9,831 nucleotides of DNA from Clostridiales bacterium (GTDB taxonomy: Bacteria > Bacillota > Clostridia > Lachnospirales > Lachnospiraceae). Every line of letters begins with the position of its first letter. Position 1 is the stretch's first letter. The notes beneath the pieces are model-generated. The model saw only the letters and a program-made list of their open reading frames with translations. It did not search any database and was not told where the DNA came from. Made by a program: the position numbers and the translations under genes. The DNA is taken from NCBI GenBank assembly GCA_018369015.1, contig JAGZDD010000144.1, positions 1 to 9,831 on the forward strand, read 5' to 3'. Positions 1 to 6,652 of this stretch are shown one piece after another.

Positions 1-405
1 CATGGTTATATCATTTTCAATCTGGCTGATTTGCTTTGTCACATCACTTTCTGCCGAATCAAACTGTACCTGGGCCCCTGTGGCTTCAATAGCATCCTGC
101 ATAGCATTAGACAATGCCAGTACAAAATCGTTTCCAATACTTGGCACAGTAATTCCGACCTTTTTACCTTCTCCGTTCGCCTCAAGCATCTCTTCCACAG
201 TGTCTGCAACAGCCTGCGCTGTATCCTCAACTGAAGCCTGGGTATCTGCATTATCCGCTTCGGTAGCTGCGGATGACTGGCTCTCTTTTGCCGCCCCCGT
301 ATCGGCTCCTGTTGACGCTGTATTTCCGGAAGAATTTCCGCAGCCAGCGACCATGGAAATAATCATAGACACCCCAAGCATTAATCCCAAAACTTTCTTT
401 TTCAT
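1..405 (-). CDS. Sugar ABC transporter substrate-binding lipoprotein (CUT2, ribose/galactose class), 3' end outside window
   Basis: The frame is open from ATG at 405 to the window edge and gives the first 135 residues. The start is fixed by a strong ribosome site, AAAGGAGAGG, at 420-411. The N-terminus is a lipoprotein signal: basic MKKK, a hydrophobic stretch, then the lipobox VAGC with Cys22 as the lipidated residue, so the product should be anchored outside the membrane. Residues 23 to about 80 are a low-complexity Ala/Ser/Thr/Asp/Glu linker, long for this family. From about residue 81 the sequence matches the start of a type-1 periplasmic-binding-protein fold (KKVGITVPSIGNDFVLALS, then SDVTKQISQIEN), as in RbsB/MglB-like proteins. 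By family it would bind a sugar and deliver it to a CUT2 permease; the sugar cannot be told. ATPase and permease genes are expected beyond position 1. It lies downstream of a signalling operon that contains an RbsA-like protein. Confidence 0.9.
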   Translation of the reverse strand, partial: MKKKVLGLMLGVSMIISMVAGCGNSSGNTASTGADTGAAKESQSSAATEADNADTQASVEDTAQAVADTVEEMLEANGEGKKVGITVPSIGNDFVLALSNAMQDAIEATGAQVQFDSAESDVTKQISQIENDITM

Positions 406-410
406 ATTGA

Positions 411-480
411 CCTCTCCTTTCATCTGTGTGCCGTGCTTTTCACGGCATCAGGTATCCCCTTGCAGGTTTCCTCCTTCTGC
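411..480 (-). promoter_or_regulatory. Structured 5' leader of the sugar-binding protein gene
   Basis: Two inverted repeats lie just upstream of the start codon. TGCCGTG/CACGGCA (arms 447-441 and 435-429, 5-nt loop) makes a 7-bp hairpin 8 nt upstream of the gene's ribosome site. Further upstream GCAG/CTGC (480-477 and 465-462) encloses a second perfect Shine-Dalgarno, AAGGAGG (476-470), that has no ATG, GTG or TTG at useful spacing. The structures may stabilise the mRNA or affect initiation; no known riboswitch class is recognised. Confidence 0.4.
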
Positions 481-558
481 CTTTTTTACAGCATACGTAC
501 AGCCCGCAAAAAGATTTGTTATTTAACAGGGTCAATATAGCATTTTTTATAACAGAAG

Positions 559-586
559 TCTATAACACTTTTATTGCAAGTGTCTA
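559..586 (-). promoter_or_regulatory. Candidate sigma-A promoter for the sugar-binding protein operon
   Basis: Read on the minus strand, -35 TAGACA (586-581, 5 of 6 consensus) is followed after 16 nt by TATAGA (564-559, 4 of 6), which carries an upstream TGT that fits an extended -10 (TGn). Transcription would begin near 552, giving a leader of about 145 nt. AT-rich DNA lies immediately upstream. It is the best match in the gap, but the region is so AT-rich that chance matches are possible. Confidence 0.5.
565..583. promoter_or_regulatory. Inverted repeat between -35 and -10, candidate operator
   Basis: ACACTT (565-570) and AAGTGT (578-583) form a perfect 6-7-6 inverted repeat that fills the spacer of the candidate promoter and touches both boxes. 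A symmetric site here suggests a dimeric regulator, most simply a repressor. The neighbouring YesN regulator is a candidate binder, although AraC-type regulators more often use direct repeats. Confidence 0.4.
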
Positions 587-666
587 ATTTGCATAATTTT
601 TTATATTTATATCCAATATTTTTTATATATATTGCACAACAAACTCTTATCTTTTTAGCATAGCAC

Positions 667-694
667 TAAAAAATTCTCCCAGCAATGGGAGAAT
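667..694 (-). terminator. Rho-independent terminator of the YesN/YesM/ABC operon
   Basis: On the minus strand ATTCTCCC (694-687), loop ATTGCT and GGGAGAAT (680-673) form a perfect 8-bp stem followed by a T tract down to 668. It begins 23 nt after the stop codon of the ABC protein gene, so it closes that operon before the sugar-binding protein promoter. Confidence 0.88.
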
Positions 695-717
695 CTTTCA
701 AAAAGGTGCAGTTTTTT

Positions 718-2202
718 TCACATATTTCTCATCACTTGTATTTTGTCAATTTTTTTACCGCTGCCAAAACTATTCATAATATAAATTGTATCGCACAGAT
801 TCATCAAATCTTTCATGTCATGGGCCGTAATAATAACGCTGCTCCCTGAAGCGGCCAGAGTATCCACCGCCTTAAGGACAATATTTTTCATCTTCATATC
901 AATATCTTCAGTAATTTCCTCACAGATCAGAAGTTTCGGCCTGGCTAATATCCACTTCTGAAAAATAATCTGTATTCTGGCATAAATATTAAAACGACCG
1001 GCTCTCTCATTTTTTTGTGTTTCGGGTATATCCATCTGGCTAAAATATTCGTTTTTTAAAAATTCTTCAGCCTTTTTATTTTTAAAAATACCCATATAGC
1101 TCATTTTTTTCATTACTGGAAGAAAAATATTTTCTCCAAAATCCAGACTTTCTATGATACCGGACACATCGTGGTACCATGGGATATAGCCAATTCCTAA
1201 AGAAAGTGCCTGCGAAAGCTTCAAAGGCGCGTATTCCTTCCCGCAAAGCCGCATAGCTCCCGCCAGAGCCGGGCTGATTCCCATAATCATTCGGGCCGCT
1301 TCCAGATTCGCATAATTATTCATATCATAAAAACCTACGACTTCCCCTTTATAAATCTCAAGTGAAAAATCAGAAATATATTCTGTTCCCTCCAAATGCC
1401 GGGCCGAAAAAACAATTTCGTTTGTCCGGTAAGAAGTCCGGCGCAGGGCGGCTACCGTATTTTTTCCGAGCATCCACTGATTTAAGGCAATTTCATCATA
1501 ATCCTGTTTATAAAAAGTCCTCACATTACTCCCACAGGAAAGTACCAGCACCCGGTCTGTAATTCTTGAAAATGGCTTCTTGCCATGCTTTGCACAAATG
1601 ATTGCAATATTTTTTTCTTTCAATGCCGCCAAAAGCTTCTCCATCCGCTCCATATCCCGCTGGCCGTAGCCTGACATAATATCGTCAAGATAGATAAGCT
1701 TTGCCTCACATTCTAATGCACGCAAAATTTCCACCATATGCCGCTGAGGCATACTTAAAGCCTGTACAGGCATCTCAGCCTTAAGCTCTGGTATATACTG
1801 CTGTAAAAGCAAATTAATCCGGTAATTCATCGGCTTTCGGTGAATAATTCCGCGCACTTTTCTCCGGTTTGTGATAATACATATGTTTTCTGCAATAGAC
1901 AACGCATTGACAAGAGCGCTCCTTTTAGAAACGCATACGACATTCTTTATGTCTGTAAATTTATCCGGCACGCTAAACCGATGTCCGTCAAATACCACGC
2001 TGCCCCTGTTTAAAGCCTCCATCCCCATAAAATAATTATAAAGGGCAGTCTTTCCAGCGCCAGAAATGCCAAACAGCTCAACCATTTCCCCACAGCATAA
2101 ATGAAAGCAAAAGCCGTCTAACTGATTCCTGCCTTTTCCAAGGGTCACATCCTGCATATATAAAAGCTCTTTCTTCTCTGTATGATCTGTCAGCCCGGTC
2201 AT
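718..2202 (-). CDS. Degenerate RbsA/MglA-like double ABC ATPase, probably regulatory
   Basis: The protein is 494 residues, the normal length of CUT2 sugar-transporter ATPases with two fused nucleotide-binding domains. ATG at 2202 follows GGAGG (2217-2213). Domain 1 keeps a good Walker A (GISGAGKT, 45-52), Walker B (KLIYLDD, 168-174, catalytic Glu replaced by Asp174) and the switch His205. Its Q-loop Gln is replaced (near Lys93) and its signature reads LSMPQ (149-153). Domain 2 is worse: the family GLVGAGRT position reads DMNNYANL (292-299), so the P-loop is gone, the signature is unrecognisable (RFNIYARIQ), and Walker B reads LLICEE. Fold landmarks such as GEVVGF, KWILARP and ITAHDMKDL remain. 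The frame is intact, so it is a maintained protein rather than a pseudogene. No permease is adjacent; it is the last gene of an operon with a response regulator and histidine kinase. I infer a sensory or adaptor role rather than transport energising. Confidence 0.85.
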   Translation of the reverse strand: MTGLTDHTEKKELLYMQDVTLGKGRNQLDGFCFHLCCGEMVELFGISGAGKTALYNYFMGMEALNRGSVVFDGHRFSVPDKFTDIKNVVCVSKRSALVNALSIAENICIITNRRKVRGIIHRKPMNYRINLLLQQYIPELKAEMPVQALSMPQRHMVEILRALECEAKLIYLDDIMSGYGQRDMERMEKLLAALKEKNIAIICAKHGKKPFSRITDRVLVLSCGSNVRTFYKQDYDEIALNQWMLGKNTVAALRRTSYRTNEIVFSARHLEGTEYISDFSLEIYKGEVVGFYDMNNYANLEAARMIMGISPALAGAMRLCGKEYAPLKLSQALSLGIGYIPWYHDVSGIIESLDFGENIFLPVMKKMSYMGIFKNKKAEEFLKNEYFSQMDIPETQKNERAGRFNIYARIQIIFQKWILARPKLLICEEITEDIDMKMKNIVLKAVDTLAASGSSVIITAHDMKDLMNLCDTIYIMNSFGSGKKIDKIQVMRNM

Positions 2203-2265
2203 TTTTATTAAGCCTCCATTTGTCCGCCCGGCTTTACTTTGACGCCGCCTGTCACTTCCGTTCCC

Positions 2266-3288
2266 TTACTCTGTCATCAACGGCAGAACCAGTTCTACCT
2301 GAGTTCCTACATTTTCAATACTGGAAACGGTCAGTCCATATTCAGGCCCGTAAAGCAATTTCAGACGCGTATTAATATTACTCATGGCAATACCGTCGCC
2401 ATGTCCGTCGCTCCACTGCTTATCTGTTTTTGAATTTGTAAGCTTGGCTTTAAGACGCTCTAACGTCTCGCTGTCCATGCCAATACCGTCGTCAGCCACA
2501 ATAACAACAACATGCTTCCCAGACAGATCAATATGAACATAAATATGGCCCCGCTCAATTTTATTTTCCATTCCGTGAAAAATAGCATTTTCAACAATAG
2601 GCTGTAATGTCAGCTTTGGAATCATACAATGGTAGATAACATCGGTTTCATCATGGTTGAAAATTCTAAATTCAAAGCGGTCATGGAACCGGTATTGCTG
2701 TATTTTCACATAAGTTTCTATATTTTCAAGCTCCTGGGCCAGCTTTACAATATCATTATCTTTAGATATGTTATACCGGAAATATCTGGACAGAGCCTCC
2801 GTCATTTCCGCGATAACAATATTATCATCAATAATGGCCTGCCCCCGGATATTTTCCAGCGTATTGTATAAAAAATGAGGATTAATCTGATTCTGCAGTT
2901 CGGCATATTTCATTTTTTCTTCCATCAATATCTGAGCTTGTTCCCGCTCCATCTCACTGCGCTTGCTTTCAATAACGGAATCTATTTTTTCAAGAATAGA
3001 ATCCCCCTCAGAGATTATATCCAAAGCGCCATAATTCTCCCCGTCGTGAACCTTAAGCTTTTTAAGGCGCTGTTCAAGGTTGTGAAAGGGCAGGTAAATA
3101 TTTTTATAAAACAAATAGCAAAGCCCCAGCACAATAGCAATAACAACAAGAACAATGAGCCAATAAATCCAGTTATTAACATTTTCATACAGAAACGGAG
3201 ATATGAAAACAAATATGCCCAGCAGTATAATACCGATAAAAATAATAAGAAAGGCGTTATCGCCAAGCCTAAAAAATCTTTTTGACAC
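2266..3288 (-). CDS. YesM-type sensor histidine kinase with minimal extracellular region
   Basis: This is a 340-residue membrane kinase. Two helices (about 13-31 and 40-61) are separated by only about 8 residues, so there is no extracellular ligand domain. A linker and coiled coil (about 62-130) leads to the His_kinase family core: NQINPHFLYNTLENIR with phospho-acceptor His138, then an HATPase domain with N-box (QPIVENAIFHG), G1 box (DDGIGM) and G2 region (GDGIAMSNINTRL). It should phosphorylate the YesN-type regulator encoded just upstream. The start is GTG at 3288: AAGGAG (3303-3298), overlapping the regulator's stop codon, lies 9 nt upstream. The nearer ATG at 3295 is out of frame and too close. 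The stop/ribosome-site overlap implies translational coupling. YesM kinases usually have a large extracellular sensor, so sensing may come through the membrane helices or a partner such as the ABC protein 63 nt downstream. Confidence 0.92.
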   Translation of the reverse strand: MSKRFFRLGDNAFLIIFIGIILLGIFVFISPFLYENVNNWIYWLIVLVVIAIVLGLCYLFYKNIYLPFHNLEQRLKKLKVHDGENYGALDIISEGDSILEKIDSVIESKRSEMEREQAQILMEEKMKYAELQNQINPHFLYNTLENIRGQAIIDDNIVIAEMTEALSRYFRYNISKDNDIVKLAQELENIETYVKIQQYRFHDRFEFRIFNHDETDVIYHCMIPKLTLQPIVENAIFHGMENKIERGHIYVHIDLSGKHVVVIVADDGIGMDSETLERLKAKLTNSKTDKQWSDGHGDGIAMSNINTRLKLLYGPEYGLTVSSIENVGTQVELVLPLMTE

Positions 3289-3301
3289 AGCACATCGCTC
3301 C

Positions 3302-4900
3302 TTAACGGTAAAGCTTACGGTATTCGCTCGGCTTTAACCCCACAACCTTATTAAACGTTTTACTGAAATATTTCGGGTCCGAATACCCGACCAGCTCCGC
3401 AATTTCATTAATGGAACAAGTATTTTCCTTAAGCAGCCGCTTCGCCTCCTCCATGCGGCGGGAAGTAAGGTAATCGCTGAAATTAATACCAATCTCTTTT
3501 TTAAACAGTGTGCTTAGGTATGCCGGGCTAAAGCCAATGGCTTCCGCCACTTCTTCAAGAGTAATGGCACGGCTGGAATGCTCATTAATGTACTGTTTTG
3601 CCATACGTATAGGAAGCTGGCTGGAATTTTTTTTCTCATCCTTTACCCGTTCAAAAAAACGGGTCACAGTTTCGTTATATGTATAGAGAAGCATATTTTC
3701 TACATAATTGCAGTCAAGAACCATATCCAGACGAAGTTTAAGCTCCGACATTGTCTGAGATGCTACCTGGTTTTCTTTCCATACATTCAAGATCAGCTCT
3801 GTCATACGGTCCATCAGTTCAAAAAAGACTGCCGGAGAGTAATTGATCTGTCTGCGGATATAATCGTACATCTGCGTAGCTACATCAATAAATCCCTTTG
3901 CGTCCAGGACTTCTACCTGGTTTTTCATAACAACCTGATATTTTACAGTAAAAACTTCTTCCACTGGAATATTTCTGTAATGCAGTGTATTCCAATAAAT
4001 AATCCCGTCAATTCCCTTTTTCAAACGACATTTTACCGCCAAAGTCGCTTCCTGAATAGATTTTTGAATATCTGAAATCAAATTTTTTTCCTGGCCTACT
4101 CCAATGGTCACATGATATTTATCAAACTTATTTAGTTCTTTCTGGCAATATTTTAAAACATCGCCAATCGTCTCCATCACCGCCTGACGCATTTCTATGG
4201 GATAATTAACAACTGTAATAACCCCGCTTTTGACATAGGAATTAATAAATTCACAGTCCGGCAAATCAATATTCTTTTCAATCTGATAATTGATAATTTC
4301 AAGCAGGCTGGCCATATCCGACGCTGGGGCCTCTGAATCAACCTTTGTAAAAAATGTCACAAAACAGCCATTGGCAAAATCACACTCTGCTAAAACCTCG
4401 CGGCTTGTTCCCGGATAGTGTGAAACGGATTCAATAATAGAATTAAGGAAATGCTGACGTATTTTACGTTTTCCGCTCTTTGCCAGCTCCCTGGCCTCTT
4501 CCTTCTCCTGTTCTGCCTTTAGGGCAATATGACGTTCCTCTAAAATCTGATCAAGCGTATCGTTCAGCTCCTTCTCATCAATAGGTTTAAGAAGATAATG
4601 CTTGACCCCAAGGTTGAGCGCAGTATGGGCATATTCAAAATTTTTATATCCGCTCATAATAATAAAATCGGCGTCCAGCCCAAGCTCAATTCCCTTCTGG
4701 ACGATCTGAAGGCCGTCAAGCCCCGGCATCCTTATATCCGTAATAATAATATCTGGACGGATCGTCTGCATAAGCTTATAAACCTCCAGCCCATTAGACG
4801 CCACAGCCTCTACAAAAAGCCCCTTTTCTTCCCAGTGGATTAATTTTTTTAACATCTGGCAAATAATGATTTCATCATCAGCAATTAATACTTTTAACAT
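3302..4900 (-). CDS. YesN-type response regulator: receiver plus AraC DNA-binding domain
   Basis: This 532-residue cytoplasmic transcription regulator has three parts. The N-terminal receiver (about 1-120) has Asp8/Asp9, phospho-acceptor Asp55 (ITDIRMPG), Ser83 and Lys105 (LLKPID). A long middle region (about 130-430) follows; part of it (YHVTIGVGQEKN near 265-320) resembles the degenerate GGDEF-like middle domain of YesN/CdaR-type regulators, a tentative assignment. The C-terminal 100 residues (433-532) are an AraC/XylS double helix-turn-helix, with ITLEEVAEAIGFSPAYLS as the first helix-turn-helix and INEIAELVGYSDPKYFSKTF as the second. ATG at 4900 has GAGG at 4911-4908. It is the first gene of the operon with its kinase and the degenerate ABC protein. 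YesN regulators typically control nearby carbohydrate-uptake genes, and the sugar-binding protein gene at the left edge is the obvious target. Confidence 0.93.
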   Translation of the reverse strand: MLKVLIADDEIIICQMLKKLIHWEEKGLFVEAVASNGLEVYKLMQTIRPDIIITDIRMPGLDGLQIVQKGIELGLDADFIIMSGYKNFEYAHTALNLGVKHYLLKPIDEKELNDTLDQILEERHIALKAEQEKEEARELAKSGKRKIRQHFLNSIIESVSHYPGTSREVLAECDFANGCFVTFFTKVDSEAPASDMASLLEIINYQIEKNIDLPDCEFINSYVKSGVITVVNYPIEMRQAVMETIGDVLKYCQKELNKFDKYHVTIGVGQEKNLISDIQKSIQEATLAVKCRLKKGIDGIIYWNTLHYRNIPVEEVFTVKYQVVMKNQVEVLDAKGFIDVATQMYDYIRRQINYSPAVFFELMDRMTELILNVWKENQVASQTMSELKLRLDMVLDCNYVENMLLYTYNETVTRFFERVKDEKKNSSQLPIRMAKQYINEHSSRAITLEEVAEAIGFSPAYLSTLFKKEIGINFSDYLTSRRMEEAKRLLKENTCSINEIAELVGYSDPKYFSKTFNKVVGLKPSEYRKLYR

Positions 4901-4978
4901 AAATGATCCTCATTTCTGTCCGTTTACTATGAAAGCTATCTCGTAGTCAGGGACAAATCTGGATTTCCCCAACAACAG
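4901..4978 (-). other. Spacer between the two two-component systems, with an imperfect palindrome
   Basis: This 78-nt gap separates the stop of the OmpR-type kinase from the YesN start. It contains a near-palindrome at 4950-4969 (AAATC/GATTT arms with a 2-nt centre, flanked by GGG/CCC with a 2-nt bulge). No T tract follows, so it is not a terminator. A promoter for the second operon would be expected here, but the best boxes (TTGTCC, 19 nt, CATAGT) are weak. Read-through from the truA operon is possible. Confidence 0.4.
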
Positions 4979-5971
4979 TTATTTATATAATTTTATTATA
5001 AACCTTGTTCCCTTCCCTACGACACTTTCTACCTGTATGTCTCCATCACATTGGTGAATAATCTGCCAGGCCATTGCCAGGCCGATACCTACACTGTCGT
5101 AAGATGCATTTTTTCCTTTATAAAACCGCTCAAAAATATGCGGCAGATCTTCTTTATCAATACCACAGCCTTCATCAGTAATATCGATACGCACGTAAAG
5201 GGGATTATCGGAAACATCGACCCGCAAGGTTTTGCCAAAATCCGTATGTTCCATGCAATTTTTCAATATATTGGCAATAGCTTCGCGGAGCCAATCCATA
5301 TCTCCTGCAATCGTAATTGTATTATCGCAGCACACGCAAAGCTCCTGCTTTTTAAGTTCAATAGGAATTAAAAGATGTGCAGATGCCTTCTGTATAAGCA
5401 AGGCAACATTGACAGGCTGCCGTTTTAGCACAACAGATCCGGAATCCAGACGGGCCATCTTCAAGAGACTTTGAACAAGCCACTCAATCCGCGCAAGCTG
5501 GCTGCGGATATTTGCCGTAAATTCTTCCCTTTTTCTGTCCGGAAGGTCAGGACTTCTAAGAAAATCCGCCATCATGCTCATGGATGTCAAAGGCGTCTTA
5601 AGCTGATGGGAAATATTGGATATGGCATCCGCCAGATAATTCTTATCCGCAGCCAGCATTTCCGCCTGCTCTGTAAGCTTTAGCTCCATTTTCTCAATTT
5701 CTCCCGCCAGATAACTTAATTCGCCTTCATTATAACAATCCAGAGACAGATGTTTTAAGCTGCGCTGAAACTGATGAATCTGTCCGGCAAGCAGCCTAAG
5801 CTCCCGGTACCGGCGCCATGTATAATAATAAAATAGGCTAAAGGAAAGAATAAGCCCCCCTGCCATAATACAAATCCCCCATGCAGGCCTTACAGTTCCC
5901 AAAGCAATGCACAGCACAAAAATCAGGCAAAATCCCAAAACCATTTTGGTAAATTCTTTATTTCTAAACAT
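4979..5971 (-). CDS. Sensor histidine kinase of the HisKA/HATPase class, intramembrane-sensing type
   Basis: The protein is 330 residues. Two helices (about 10-27 and 31-50) are joined by only a few residues (VRPAW), so the input must come from within the membrane or from a partner protein. The cytoplasmic part has a linker, a HisKA domain with the H-box SHQLKTPLTSM (phospho-acceptor His122), and an HATPase domain with N-box (about 228-243), G1 (DEGCGI, 266-271), F-box (IFERF, 279-283) and G2 (GIGLAM, about 295-300). Its architecture resembles small VanS/BceS-like kinases. The ATG directly follows the regulator's stop (TAGATG) and has only a poor ribosome site, so translation is probably coupled to that gene. 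The BceAB-type ABC transporter that often accompanies such kinases is absent here. Confidence 0.92.
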   Translation of the reverse strand: MFRNKEFTKMVLGFCLIFVLCIALGTVRPAWGICIMAGGLILSFSLFYYYTWRRYRELRLLAGQIHQFQRSLKHLSLDCYNEGELSYLAGEIEKMELKLTEQAEMLAADKNYLADAISNISHQLKTPLTSMSMMADFLRSPDLPDRKREEFTANIRSQLARIEWLVQSLLKMARLDSGSVVLKRQPVNVALLIQKASAHLLIPIELKKQELCVCCDNTITIAGDMDWLREAIANILKNCMEHTDFGKTLRVDVSDNPLYVRIDITDEGCGIDKEDLPHIFERFYKGKNASYDSVGIGLAMAWQIIHQCDGDIQVESVVGKGTRFIIKLYK

Positions 5972-6652
5972 CTAAATATCCAGGCAATAGCCCAGCCCCC
6001 TTACAGTTTTTATAAGCACGGGATGTGCTGGATCATCCTCCAGTTTTTCCCGGATACGTTTAATATAAACCGTTAATGTATTATCATTGACAAAATCTCC
6101 GGCAACATCCCATATCCCTTCTAAAAGCTGGTTTCTTGAAAGAACCTGGCCGCGGTTATTAATCAGCGTCAGCAAAAGGCGGTATTCCATAGCCGTAAGA
6201 TCAATTTCCCGATGATCCTTTAGGACCCGGGCTTTTTTCAAATCTACGCATATATTTCCCATACGGAATACATTTTCCTCCCCGGCCTGTTTCCCATAAC
6301 GGCGCAAAATTGTCTTAATCCGGCTGCATAGCTCCCGGATACGGAAGGGCTTCGTAATATAATCGTCTGCGCCCATATCCAGCCCCATAACAACACTGAC
6401 CTCGTCATCACAGGCTGTAAGAAACAACACAGGCACATCCTCACTCCCCCTGATAAGTTTGCATAAATCATATCCCGTACCGTCAGGCAAAGTCAGATCC
6501 AGAATTGCCATAATAAATTCTCCAGGCTTGTAAAACTCTCTGAAGCTTGCGCAGCTTGAGGCTACAGTAATTTCAAAGCCCTCCTGGGTCAGGGCATAGC
6601 TCAAACCAGAGGCAATCATTGCGTCATCTTCGACAATCAGTATTTTATTCAT
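5972..6652 (-). CDS. OmpR/PhoB-family response regulator
   Basis: With the start chosen at ATG 6652 the protein has 226 residues, the usual length. The receiver has Glu8/Asp9/Asp10, phospho-acceptor Asp52 (ILDLTLPDG), Thr79 and Lys101 (ITKPFR). The C-terminal winged helix (about 127-226) has the family marks LTAMEYRLLLTLINNRGQ, the recognition-helix region NTLTVYIKRIREKLE and the terminal TVRGLGY. It should be phosphorylated by the kinase that abuts it downstream. ATG 6652 is preferred over the in-frame ATG at 6664 because GAGG (6662-6659) lies 6 nt upstream of it, and the longer form would add only four residues ahead of the typical MNKILIVEDD start. This start overlaps the end of truA by 8 nt. 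Confidence 0.93.
   Translation of the reverse strand: MNKILIVEDDAMIASGLSYALTQEGFEITVASSCASFREFYKPGEFIMAILDLTLPDGTGYDLCKLIRGSEDVPVLFLTACDDEVSVVMGLDMGADDYITKPFRIRELCSRIKTILRRYGKQAGEENVFRMGNICVDLKKARVLKDHREIDLTAMEYRLLLTLINNRGQVLSRNQLLEGIWDVAGDFVNDNTLTVYIKRIREKLEDDPAHPVLIKTVRGLGYCLDI

Larger units (their letters stand above)
406..717 (-). other. Intergenic control region between the signalling operon and the sugar-binding protein gene
   Basis: This 312-nt stretch has no credible gene. In transcription order it holds the terminator of the upstream operon (694-667), a very AT-rich block (about 660-590) that could serve as an UP element or curved DNA, a candidate promoter with an internal palindrome (586-559), and a leader of about 145 nt with two small hairpins. 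It ends at the ribosome site of the lipoprotein gene. Confidence 0.75.

Noticed and set aside
2..526. Plus-strand open frame of 174 codons
   Set aside because: It is antisense to the lipoprotein gene and its leader. The minus strand has a perfect ribosome site, a lipobox and a recognised family fold in the same place.
614..634. CAATAT/ATATTG repeat in the AT-rich block
   Set aside because: Such matches are expected by chance in sequence this rich in A and T.
718..2202. The ABC protein as a pseudogene
   Set aside because: There is no stop or frameshift, the length is normal, a ribosome site is present and fold landmarks are kept. A maintained non-catalytic protein fits better.
4926..4956. 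Promoter TTGTCC-19-CATAGT ahead of the YesN-type regulator
   Set aside because: Both boxes match only 4 of 6 positions and the spacing is long. It is too weak to annotate as a promoter.
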